17,776 bases of DNA from JALYUA01 sp040004225 (GCA_040004225.1 JBDUBI010000104.1:1-17776); one strand, 5' to 3'; numbered from the stretch's first letter, positions 6,926 through 13,475 are shown. Numbers and translations are program-made. The notes: generated by a model not told the origin, from the sequence alone.

Positions 6926-7003
6926 GGGAAACGGGAAACGGGAAACGGGAAACGGGGGCGGGTGGGGTGCCGTTCGTTTTACGTTTTACGTTTTACGTTT
7001 TAC
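6926..7003 (+). repeat. Facing heptamer arrays (GGGAAAC x4 and GTTTTAC x4) with G-quadruplex potential
   Basis: Four exact tandem copies of GGGAAAC occupy 6926-6953 and four exact copies of GTTTTAC occupy 6976-7003, with a G-rich spacer (6954-6975) between. In RNA each GGGAAAC can pair with GUUUUAC (5 Watson-Crick pairs, one G-U, one mismatch per heptamer), giving a hairpin of up to 28 imperfect pairs. Separately, 6926-6967 holds seven runs of at least three G with 1-4 base loops, a strong quadruplex pattern on the coding strand. The array fills the rny-ymdB gap and ends 5 bases before the ymdB start. It is related in wording to the elements at 479-527 and 745-849. Confidence 0.85.
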
Positions 7004-7008
7004 GCCCC

Positions 7009-7788
7009 GTGAACATCCTCTTCATCGGAGACGTGGTTGGCTCGCCCGGACGTCGCGCGCTCGCGGACGCGCTGACGGGCGTCATCGACCGCCATCGGAT
7101 CGACTTCACGATCGTGAACATCGAGAATGCGGCCGGTGGGTTCGGCCTCACGGTGGACCTTTTCGAAGACCTGTCGCGGATGCCGATCGACGTGTTTTCG
7201 TCCGGCAACCACATCTGGGACAAGCGGGAGATCTACGACACTCTCAATTCGTCCGACCGGCTGCTGCGCCCGGCCAACTATCCGCCGGGCAACCCCGGGC
7301 GCGGGTCGACGGTCCAGACCACGGCGGCCGGCGTGCCCGTCGGCGTCTTGAACCTCCAGGGTCAGGTGTTCATGCCGGTCAACGCGGACTCCCCGTTCCG
7401 GGTTGCGGACGAGGAGATCGCGAAGATGGACGCGAAGGTGATCTTCGTGGACCTTCACGCGGAAGCGACCTCCGAGAAGATGGCCCTCGGCTGGTATCTC
7501 GACGGGCGGGTCTCCGCCGTCGTCGGAACCCACACCCACGTCGCGACGGCGGATGAGACCATCCGGCCGGGCGGCACGGCGTACCTGTCGGACGTCGGAA
7601 TGACGGGCGCCTACGAGGGGATCATCGGATTCTCGAAGGATCGGATCATCGAGAAGTTTCTTTCGCAGACCCCCCGCTCGTTCGAGACGGCTAAGAAGGA
7701 CATCCGCCTCTCCGGGGTCGTCGTCGGAGTGGACGAAACGACGGGAAAGGCCACCGCGATCGAGAGGGTTCAGGTCCGCGTCGATTAA
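7009..7788 (+). CDS. ymdB: YmdB-family metallophosphoesterase (TIGR00282 type)
   Basis: Dinuclear-metal phosphodiesterase; the Bacillus YmdB homologue cleaves 2',3'-cyclic AMP and influences biofilm/motility choices. The 259-residue product carries all metal-site motifs: FIGDVVG (D8), NIENAAGG (E39, N40), SSGNHIWD (N67, H68), VDLHAEATSEK (H150), and GTHTHVATAD (H175, H177). Further family motifs are LRPANYPPGNPGRG and SDVGMTGAYEGIIG. The start is taken as GTG at 7009, giving MNILFIGDVVG. An upstream in-frame GTG at 6967 would only add residues encoded by the GTTTTAC repeat (a VLRFTFY-type period). No Shine-Dalgarno is visible, because the repeat occupies that position. It follows rny as in many bacteria, suggesting joint action in RNA turnover. 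Confidence 0.95.
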   Translation: MNILFIGDVVGSPGRRALADALTGVIDRHRIDFTIVNIENAAGGFGLTVDLFEDLSRMPIDVFSSGNHIWDKREIYDTLNSSDRLLRPANYPPGNPGRGSTVQTTAAGVPVGVLNLQGQVFMPVNADSPFRVADEEIAKMDAKVIFVDLHAEATSEKMALGWYLDGRVSAVVGTHTHVATADETIRPGGTAYLSDVGMTGAYEGIIGFSKDRIIEKFLSQTPRSFETAKKDIRLSGVVVGVDETTGKATAIERVQVRVD

Positions 7789-7798
7789 CCCCGACGCG

Positions 7799-8635
7799 AT
7801 GCCCCGCCAGACCCTGACGGCGATCGTTCCGACGTGGAACGAGGAGCGGAACATCCGCGAGTGTCTCGCCGCTCTCACGTTTGCGGACGAAATCCTCGTC
7901 GTGGACTCCGGCTCGACGGACCGGACCGTGTCGCTTGCCGCGGCCGAGCCTCGCGCGCGCGTGCTCACGCACGAGTATCTCGGCAACGGCCCGCAGTGCA
8001 ACTGGGCGATGGACCAGGCTCGCCACCCGTGGGTGCTGATCGTCGACGCGGATGAGCGCGTTCCGGAAGGACTCGCGCGCGAGATCACCGATCTGCTCGC
8101 CGCGGGCCCCCCGGCCGACCAGTACGTCCTCCGCCGCGAGAACGTGTTTCTGGGTCGCGTGATCCGGCACTCCGGGTGGGGGTCCGACCGGCTCGTGCGG
8201 TTAGTGCGGCGCGGTACGGCGCGCTATCCGGAGCGCCGCGTGCACGCCGACATGGAAGTGAAGGGCCGCCCCCCGACTCTGGCCACCCCCCTGCTTCATT
8301 TCACGTTTCGCTCGTATCCGGCGTATCTCGAAAAGCTCCACCGCTACGCGGCGTGGGGCGCCGCCGACCTCTACCGCGCCGGACGGTCGAGCGGCTTCGC
8401 GACAATCCTTTTACGCTCGGGGTGGCGGTTCTTTCGGACGTACGTCTTCCAGGCGGGCTTTCTCGACGGGACCCGCGGTCTCGTTCTCTGCGGCCTTCAG
8501 GCGTACGGAACGTTTCTGAAGTGGGCGCGCCTCTGGGAGTGGCGCCGCTTCGATCGGCTGGGATGGGCCGTCGAGCTGCCCGCCCCTCCCGGGTCGGCCG
8601 GCCCGGAACAGAGGACCGGGATCGAGGCGCGGTGA
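7799..8635 (+). CDS. Family 2 glycosyltransferase, WaaE/LgtF-like
   Basis: Cytoplasmic GT-A enzyme likely adding a hexose to a lipopolysaccharide-core or similar envelope glycan. The 278-residue product shows TAIVPTWNEERNIRECL at the N-terminus, EILVVDSGSTDRT (nucleotide-sugar site), and the DxD-type VDADER at 82-87. The rest follows the WaaE/LgtF pattern: FLGRVIRHSGWGSDRLVRLVRRG, RRVHADMEV, LLHFTFRSYPAYLEKLHRYAAWGA, and FFRTYVFQAGFLDGTRGL. The ATG at 7799 is 10 bases after ymdB, without a good Shine-Dalgarno. The exact acceptor cannot be told from sequence. A GT4 enzyme and an O-antigen ligase nearby support a role in surface polysaccharide. Confidence 0.88.
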   Translation: MPRQTLTAIVPTWNEERNIRECLAALTFADEILVVDSGSTDRTVSLAAAEPRARVLTHEYLGNGPQCNWAMDQARHPWVLIVDADERVPEGLAREITDLLAAGPPADQYVLRRENVFLGRVIRHSGWGSDRLVRLVRRGTARYPERRVHADMEVKGRPPTLATPLLHFTFRSYPAYLEKLHRYAAWGAADLYRAGRSSGFATILLRSGWRFFRTYVFQAGFLDGTRGLVLCGLQAYGTFLKWARLWEWRRFDRLGWAVELPAPPGSAGPEQRTGIEAR

Positions 8636-8660
8636 GGCTGATCCGCTATTTCCGACGGGG

Positions 8661-8666
8661 TATCAT
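8661..8666 (+). promoter_or_regulatory. -10 element upstream of the selenoprotein peroxiredoxin, possibly leaderless
   Basis: TATCAT (5/6 to TATAAT) ends 7 bases before the ATG at 8674, and the only -35 candidate is weak (CTGATC at 8638-8643, 17-base spacer). Transcription would begin at or next to the ATG. There is no clear Shine-Dalgarno, so a leaderless mRNA is plausible. Confidence 0.45.
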
Positions 8667-8673
8667 CCGTCGC

Positions 8674-9117
8674 ATGTTGAAGCCCGGCGACTCCGCCCCC
8701 GACTTCTCCGTTTCGGATCACACCGGCGCGACGAGGCGCCTGGAGGACTACCGGGGCCGCAACCTGGTTCTCTGGTTCTATCCCCGGGCCGACACTCCCG
8801 GTTGAACGCGGGAAGGGAGCGGGTTCCGCGACCTTTACGCCGACTTCCAGAAACGTGACACGGACATCCTGGGCGCGTCGTTTGACGGCGTCGAGGCGAA
8901 TGCGCGCTTCGCCAAGAAATACGCCTTCCCCTTTCCCCTGCTCAGTGACGTGGATCGCGAGGTCGGCCTCGCCTACGGGGCCTGCGCTTCGGCGGACGCC
9001 GGGAGCGCGAGCCGCATCAGCTACCTGATCGGCCCCGACGGAAAGATCCGCGAGGCGTACTCCACGGTCAGTCCGGCGACGCACCCGCAGGAAGTCCTGA
9101 AGGTGGTCGAGAGCTGA
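8674..9117 (+). CDS. bcp: Selenocysteine-containing peroxiredoxin, Bcp/PrxQ type (in-frame TGA at 8803 = Sec44)
   Basis: Thiol/selenol peroxidase that reduces hydrogen peroxide and organic peroxides. Residues 1-43 (MLKPGDSAPDFSVSDHTG...LVLWFYPRADTPG) and the same frame after TGA 8803-8805 (TREGSGFRDLYADFQ...ILGASFDGVEANARFAKKY...FPLLSDVDREVGLAYGACA...RISYLIGPDGKI) together make a normal-length, 147-residue Bcp. The TGA replaces exactly the peroxidatic Cys of the family motif TPGCTxxxxxFRD. A SECIS-like hairpin follows 2 bases after it. The usual second Cys, five residues on, is Ser49; Cys104 is the only cysteine left and might resolve the selenenic acid. The start ATG has a -10 box 7 bases upstream. 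The last 50 bases overlap the GT4 gene on the other strand. Sec-containing peroxiredoxins are a known class. The alternative is a single-base error or a pseudogene. Confidence 0.85.
8803..8840 (+). promoter_or_regulatory. UGA-Sec codon plus bacterial SECIS-like hairpin
   Basis: After the TGA (8803-8805), bases 8808-8840 fold as one hairpin. The lower stem is G8808-C8840, C8809-G8839, G8810-C8838; then one mismatch; then 8812-8816 with 8832-8836 (5 pairs, one G-U); then tandem G-A/A-G (8817-8818/8830-8831); then GCGG (8819-8822) with CCGC (8826-8829); and a GUU loop at 8823-8825. The loop begins 17 bases after the TGA and contains the GU typical of the fdhF-type SECIS bound by SelB. A competing fold (8807-8814 with 8824-8830) exists. 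Both were found by hand. Confidence 0.7.
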
Positions 9118-10171
9118 GGGGACTCCGGAGCAGACTCTCGTAAAAGTTGAGCGCCTTCCGGGCGTACAGGGATCCGGTGAAGGCGAGCGACCTCTCCCTG
9201 GCGCGCGCTCCCAGGTCGCGGCGCAGAGCGGGCTCGGACGCGAGGCGCGCCAGGGCGGACTCGATTTCCGTTTCGGGGACGATGAAGCCCTCGCGGCCCT
9301 CCGTCAGCAGATCGCGGACGCCCGGTACATCGACTGCGACGACGGGAAGTCCCGAGGCCATCGCCTCCAGAATCGCGCGCTGGCCTTGCTCGCTGCCGGA
9401 TGCCGGGAAGAGAAACACGTCCCACGACCTGTAGAGAGCCGGAAGAGTCTTCTCCTGATATCCCACCCACAGGTTGCGCTCGCCCGATCCGAGCGCCGCG
9501 GCGAGATCCTTCAAAGCCGGCATCAGCTCGCCGTGCCCGACGTGAACCAGCGTGACCGACGAGAGAGGGGCGGCCGCGGCGAGGGCCGACCGGTGCCCGC
9601 GTCCCTCGGCCATCTTGCCCACGGTGCCGACGAGGAGCCCCGGACCGTCGTTTCCGGCCGTCCCCGCCCGCGCTTCGCGGGGATGGAAGAGGGCGGTGTC
9701 GACGACGGGTGAATGAATTTCGCCTTGCGGCGCTCCGAACATCGACGCGAGCTCGGAGTTGGCGAACGCGAAGGCGTCGGTTCTCCGGAAAAGCCATCGA
9801 GTCGCGGGATCGCGGCGCGCGTGGCGCATGTTGTGAACCGTTCGAACGAGGCGGGGTGGGCGGTGACCTCCGACCGCCAACGCCGCGACGTGATGGTCGT
9901 GCGTTCCGTGAGCGTGCACGACGTCGAACGGCTCGCGGTCGAGCGCTGCCGAAAGTCGACGGATCTCGCGGAGGTAGTCGAGCGGTCCCCCGAGGGGCCG
10001 CAGAATCGGCCGCGCCCAGCCGAGCGGAAACAGGCGCTCGGCGAGGGGACTGTCGCCAACGAACGCGAACTGAGCTTCCACCCCTGCGTCGACCAGCGCC
10101 GCCGTCTGGTCGAAGACGACGGCGGCCGTGCCGGTCCATTTCTGGCCCGCGACGAGGTTTAGGACCCGCAT
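9068..10171 (-). CDS. GT4-family glycosyltransferase (GT-B fold)
   Basis: Likely transfers a sugar from a nucleotide-sugar donor to a lipid-linked or surface glycan. The 367-residue product has an N-terminal acceptor domain (NLVAGQKWTGTAAVVFDQTAAL, DVVHAHGTHDHHVAAL, VRTVHNMRHARR). The C-terminal donor domain has LLVGTVGKMAEGRG at about 179-192 and LVHVGHGELMPALKDLA at 208-224. It continues with the donor-site block GSEQGQRAILEAMASG (259-274), then LPVVAVDVPGVRDLLTEGREGFIV. The start is ATG at 10171; no Shine-Dalgarno is seen, but TAGCGT lies 7 bases upstream and may be a -10 of a leaderless mRNA. Its final 17 codons run antisense to the end of the selenoprotein gene. Substrate unknown. Confidence 0.88.
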   Translation of the reverse strand: MRVLNLVAGQKWTGTAAVVFDQTAALVDAGVEAQFAFVGDSPLAERLFPLGWARPILRPLGGPLDYLREIRRLSAALDREPFDVVHAHGTHDHHVAALAVGGHRPPRLVRTVHNMRHARRDPATRWLFRRTDAFAFANSELASMFGAPQGEIHSPVVDTALFHPREARAGTAGNDGPGLLVGTVGKMAEGRGHRSALAAAAPLSSVTLVHVGHGELMPALKDLAAALGSGERNLWVGYQEKTLPALYRSWDVFLFPASGSEQGQRAILEAMASGLPVVAVDVPGVRDLLTEGREGFIVPETEIESALARLASEPALRRDLGARARERSLAFTGSLYARKALNFYESLLRSPLSSRPPSGLPAGASPD

Positions 10172-10233
10172 GGTAAAAACGCTATCAGCTGCCGGCTCCC
10201 CCTTGCCTTACACTCCCGTCCCGGAGGATCCCC

Positions 10234-10482
10234 ATGGCCGTCGATCCGGAGCTTCTCGCGATCCTGGTCTGTCCCAAAACGAAGGGGCCGCTCGAGTTGA
10301 TCGAGTTGAAGCCCGAGGTCGCCCGTAAACTGATCGACAAGTACCGGGAGAAATTCCGGGACGAAGAGCCGGTCGTGACGTCCGGCCTATATTCGAAGCA
10401 GGCGGACCTCGTGTATCCGATCGTTTCGGACATCCCCGTGATGCTGGTGGACGAAGCGCTTCCGGGCTCGGAGGCCCGCTGA
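10234..10482 (+). CDS. Trm112/YcaR-like small protein
   Basis: An 82-residue protein of the Trm112/UPF0434 family: PELLAILVCPKTKGPLELIEL at the start and YSKQADLVYPIVSDIPVMLVDEA at the end are the family hallmarks. In eukaryotes and archaea Trm112 activates methyltransferases; the role of the bacterial YcaR form is poorly defined. Only one Cys remains of the two short-spaced zinc ligands seen in some members (CPKTKGPL here, versus CPxCKGPL), so zinc binding is unlikely. The start ATG has GGAGG at 10223-10227, and TACACT at 10209-10214 may be a -10. It is translationally linked to the O-antigen ligase gene, which begins inside its stop (CTGA). Confidence 0.88.
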   Translation: MAVDPELLAILVCPKTKGPLELIELKPEVARKLIDKYREKFRDEEPVVTSGLYSKQADLVYPIVSDIPVMLVDEALPGSEAR

Positions 10483-11663
10483 GTCTCCGCCGGTTTCTAT
10501 TCTTCTTCCTCGTCCTCTTCGCCTTCCTGACCTCGCGGATCTCGCCGGCGTATTTCGCGTTTGGCATCCTGGCGCTCGGCTGGTCCGCGGGAGCGTGGCG
10601 GGACAGCCACGCGAGACAGCCGTTTCTTTCGCCCCTGTCGATCGCCGCCGGCGGGTACGGTCTCTTCGTGATTCTCTCGACACTCTTCTCGAGGGATCCC
10701 GCCCGCAGCGTCCGGCACCTGGCCGGCATCTCTCTTCTCCTCCTGATCCCGATCACCATGGACCTCGTCGACGACGTCGGCCGGGGCCGCGCCGTCTTTC
10801 TCTCGATCGCCGCCAGCGGCATCATCCTGGCGCTGGCCGGATTCTGGGAATTCACGCACGGCGGGGACGACCTCTACCGGCGGCTCCGCGGGGGGCTTTC
10901 GCACTGGATGACCTACTCGGGCTTGACCATGATCGCCGCCTGCCTGCTGGCCGGGTTCGCGCTGGAGGATCGCGGGCGATGGCGGATTGCCGGAGCGCTC
11001 GCCGCGGTCCCTTTCGCCGCCATGGTGCTGACCTTCACGCGAAACGCCTACGTCGGCGCGCTCGCGGCCGCCTTCTCTTATCTCCTCGTTCGGCGACCCC
11101 GAGGTCTGCTCCTGCTGGCTCCCGCTCTTCTCGCGCTCTTTTTCATCGTTCCCGGCTCCGTGCGCGCTCGATTCGCCTCGATTGGAGACCTCCGGGATGG
11201 CTCGAACTGGGACCGGGTCCTGATGGTCCGCGCCGGGATGAGAATGGTGGCCGATTCGCCGGTCTTCGGCGTCGGCCCCGACGAAGTGCGTCCGCTGTAT
11301 CCGTTCTACCGCGACGCGGACGCCCGCGACTGGCGCGTCCCGCACCTCCACAACAACGTCATGCAGATCGCGGCGACCAACGGCATTTTCGGGTGCGCGT
11401 TCTATCTCGCGCTCATGGGGGTCTTTTTCGTCCGCACCGGCGGAGCGCTCCGGCGCGAGCGGCGCCCGGACCGGGCGGCTCTCCTCGCCGGTGCTTGGCT
11501 CGCCGGAGTCGCGCTCTTCGTCGCGGGCCTCTTCGAATACAACTTCGGGGACACCGAGATCGAGATGGTGACGCTGCTCATCCTGGCCGTCCCGTTCTCG
11601 CGGGCGCTCCGGGACCCGCTGCCGGCGGCCGCCGGAATGCCGGCGTCCGTTCCGGCCGTCTAG
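10479..11663 (+). CDS. O-antigen ligase/polymerase family membrane protein (probable CTG start)
   Basis: Polytopic inner-membrane protein of the Wzy_C/WaaL superfamily, which joins or polymerises undecaprenyl-linked glycans on the periplasmic side. The frame encodes about ten hydrophobic segments. Family regions are LTFTRNAYVGAL; then WDRVLMVRAGMRMVADSPVFGVGPDE, the periplasmic-loop region; and then HLHNNVMQIAATNGIFG near residue 290. The first ATG/GTG/TTG in frame is GTG 10668, but the frame upstream codes RRFLFFFLVLFAFLTSR and a second hydrophobic segment typical of the family N-terminus, with no ATG, GTG or TTG before them. CTG 10479, overlapping the Trm112-like stop as CTGA, would give 394 residues. 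So the 5' boundary is uncertain, while the family assignment is sound. The neighbouring glycosyltransferases agree with it. Confidence 0.82.
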   Translation: MSLRRFLFFFLVLFAFLTSRISPAYFAFGILALGWSAGAWRDSHARQPFLSPLSIAAGGYGLFVILSTLFSRDPARSVRHLAGISLLLLIPITMDLVDDVGRGRAVFLSIAASGIILALAGFWEFTHGGDDLYRRLRGGLSHWMTYSGLTMIAACLLAGFALEDRGRWRIAGALAAVPFAAMVLTFTRNAYVGALAAAFSYLLVRRPRGLLLLAPALLALFFIVPGSVRARFASIGDLRDGSNWDRVLMVRAGMRMVADSPVFGVGPDEVRPLYPFYRDADARDWRVPHLHNNVMQIAATNGIFGCAFYLALMGVFFVRTGGALRRERRPDRAALLAGAWLAGVALFVAGLFEYNFGDTEIEMVTLLILAVPFSRALRDPLPAAAGMPASVPAV

Positions 11664-12032
11664 CGGGCAGGCTGAAAATGGATGCGGTCGCCGAGTCTGG
11701 CCCCGGGCAGCTGGCGAATGAAGGCGGAGTCCGGTGGAAGCGAAACTTCTCATCGGTGGGAGCGGCGGGCAAAAGGCGAGCCACCGCAATCGGTTGCGGC
11801 GGCGCGGGCGGTCTGCCTGCCGTCGCCGCTCGACGGGTTCATACGCGCCGTCGCGGCGCGGCGTCCCGCGGCATCGCCGTCGTCGCGGCTTCTCGCATCC
11901 GGCCGCGCGGCGCTGGCAAAGCCGCCTCACACCGTTTTCCAGCGGCCTGCCGGGAGGACCCCGTCTCGGCCGCGCGGAAAGACCCGGCGAGGGGATTGGC
12001 CGCGCTCCTCGCGCGGCAAGTAAAATGGCGCC
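11664..12032 (+). other. 369-bp gap without a supported gene
   Basis: The stretch between the O-antigen ligase stop and xseA is very GC-rich and has open frames on both strands, but none with a convincing start, Shine-Dalgarno or recognisable domain. The best small frame (ATG 11682 to TAA 12023, 113 codons) has a low-complexity Arg/Pro/Ser/Ala composition and weaker third-position GC bias than its neighbours. No tRNA, riboswitch core or terminator was recognised. Only the xseA promoter at its right end can be supported. Confidence 0.5.
11996..12026 (+). promoter_or_regulatory. Promoter of xseA (leaderless configuration)
   Basis: TAAAAT at 12021-12026 (5/6 to TATAAT) ends 6 bases before the xseA GTG at 12033. 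TTGGCC at 11996-12001 (4/6 to TTGACA) lies 19 bases upstream of it. The start point would fall at the GTG, and no Shine-Dalgarno precedes it, so a leaderless transcript is likely. Confidence 0.5.
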
Positions 12033-13475
12033 GTGTCCTCCAGCCCCGTGCCCGCTCCTGTTCCCCCGCGGCCGTACTCCGTTTCCGAGCTCCTGGCGGA
12101 GGTCGGCCAGGCTCTGCGAACGTCGTGGCGCGACATCTCGGTGGCCGGCGAGATCAGCCGCTGGGAGATTCGGGGCGGCCACGCGTATTTCAGCCTGAAG
12201 GATCGCACCGGCTGCCTGTCGGCAATTCTCTTCGCCTCGGACCTGAAGCGGGTCCCCTTCCAGCCGCGGGCGGGCCAGGAGGTGGTCGTGCGGGGGTCGC
12301 TCGACCTCTGGGCGCCGCAGGGAAAATTCCAGATCAAGGCAGTGAGTCTGGAGCCGGTCGGAGCCGGGGCGCTGCAGCTCGCATTCGAGCAGCTCAAGGA
12401 AAAGCTGGCGGCCGAAGGGCTCTTCGAGAAATCCCGCAAGAGGCCGATCCCGATGCTTCCAAACCGCATCGCCATCGTCACGTCTCCGGACGGGGCCGCG
12501 ATTCGCGACATCTTGAACGTCGTGCGGCGGCGCTTCGACGGACTCTCAATCACCCTCTATCCCGCGCGCGTGCAGGGATCCGGAGCGGCGGCGGAGATCG
12601 CCGAAGGGATCCGCGCCTTTTCGAAGCAGGGAGGTTTCGACGTCCTGATCGTCGCGCGCGGGGGAGGCTCCGCGGAGGACCTCGCCGCCTTCAATGACGA
12701 ACGCGTGGCGCGCGCGCTGGCGGCGTGCCGCATTCCGACGATCTCGGCCGTCGGGCACGAAACGGACTGGACCATCTCCGATTTCGTGGCGGATCTCCGG
12801 GCCGCGACGCCGTCCGCCGCCGCCGAACAGGTCGTCGCCAAAAAGGAGGAGCTGCGGCGCCGGGTGACCGGGGCGGGCTCTCGCATCCGGCGCGCGATGA
12901 CCGTGTTCCTCTCCGGACGTCGCGGAGACCTGGCCCGGCTGTCTCGCGCGGAGGGGCTTCTTGCGTTTCGCTACCGGCTCCGCGAACATCGCGAGCGGGT
13001 TATTCAGAGCCGGGGGGCTCTCGCGTCGATTCTCGAGAGGCGCCCCGCCGAGTACGCGGAGCGCATCGCACGGGCCCTGGAGTCCCTGCGCGCCTTCCCG
13101 CGGCGGGCGGAGCTCGCTCGAAAGCGCGACGCGGTCGAGAGTGGCCGTTCCGAGCTCGCACGCGCCATGGCCCGCACGCTCGAACGAGGGCGCGGCCGAC
13201 TGTCCGGGGCGGCCGAGAAACTCCAGCTCGTCAGCCCTCTCGCCGTGCTCGCCCGCGGCTATGCGGTGGCTTATCGGGAGGGCGGATCCTCTCCGCTCCT
13301 GTCGGCGGCGGAGGTCCGCACGGGAGACCGGATTCGTGTTCGCGTCTCCGAAGGTCAGATTTCCGCGGTCGTCGGGGAGCGCGGCGCCGTCCTGCGCCGC
13401 CGGCGCGGCCCCGACCCGACCGAAGGCGTCACGCAATTCGGCGCACTCGGGCCCCTTTTCGAGGAGGACGCATGA
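12033..13475 (+). CDS. xseA: Exodeoxyribonuclease VII large subunit
   Basis: Catalytic subunit of ExoVII, which degrades single-stranded DNA from both ends in mismatch and damage repair. The 480-residue product has the N-terminal OB-fold (YSVSELLAEVGQALRTSW...VAGEISRWEIRGGHAYFSLKD...LSAILF, GQEVVVRGSLDLWAPQGKFQI). The nuclease domain follows: FEKSRKRPIPMLPNRIAIVTSPDGAAIRDIL, VLIVARGGGSAEDLAAFNDE near residue 210, ISAVGHETDWTISDFVADLRAATPSAAAE. A long coiled coil leads to the C-terminal LSPLAVLARGYAV-type motif (LVSPLAVLARGYAVAY). Length is slightly above the usual 400-460. GTG at 12033 is the first start and sits 6 bases after TAAAAT. The stop overlaps xseB by 4 bases (ATGA). Confidence 0.97.
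   Translation: MSSSPVPAPVPPRPYSVSELLAEVGQALRTSWRDISVAGEISRWEIRGGHAYFSLKDRTGCLSAILFASDLKRVPFQPRAGQEVVVRGSLDLWAPQGKFQIKAVSLEPVGAGALQLAFEQLKEKLAAEGLFEKSRKRPIPMLPNRIAIVTSPDGAAIRDILNVVRRRFDGLSITLYPARVQGSGAAAEIAEGIRAFSKQGGFDVLIVARGGGSAEDLAAFNDERVARALAACRIPTISAVGHETDWTISDFVADLRAATPSAAAEQVVAKKEELRRRVTGAGSRIRRAMTVFLSGRRGDLARLSRAEGLLAFRYRLREHRERVIQSRGALASILERRPAEYAERIARALESLRAFPRRAELARKRDAVESGRSELARAMARTLERGRGRLSGAAEKLQLVSPLAVLARGYAVAYREGGSSPLLSAAEVRTGDRIRVRVSEGQISAVVGERGAVLRRRRGPDPTEGVTQFGALGPLFEEDA

Noticed and set aside
6967..7008. Longer ymdB N-terminus starting at GTG 6967
   Set aside because: The extra residues are only the translation of the GTTTTAC repeat; the family begins at MNILFIGDVVG from GTG 7009.
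8674..8805. bcp as a pseudogene with a premature stop
   Set aside because: The stop falls on the catalytic Cys codon, the downstream frame is fully conserved, and a SECIS-like hairpin follows; selenocysteine explains all three better.
11682..12023. 113-codon ORF as a gene
   Set aside because: No Shine-Dalgarno, weaker codon bias than its neighbours, Arg/Pro/Ser-rich composition and no known domain.
10497..12182. 561-codon minus-strand open frame
   Set aside because: It covers the O-antigen ligase and the start of xseA, is Arg/Pro/Gly/Glu-rich and has no recognisable domain; shadow frame.
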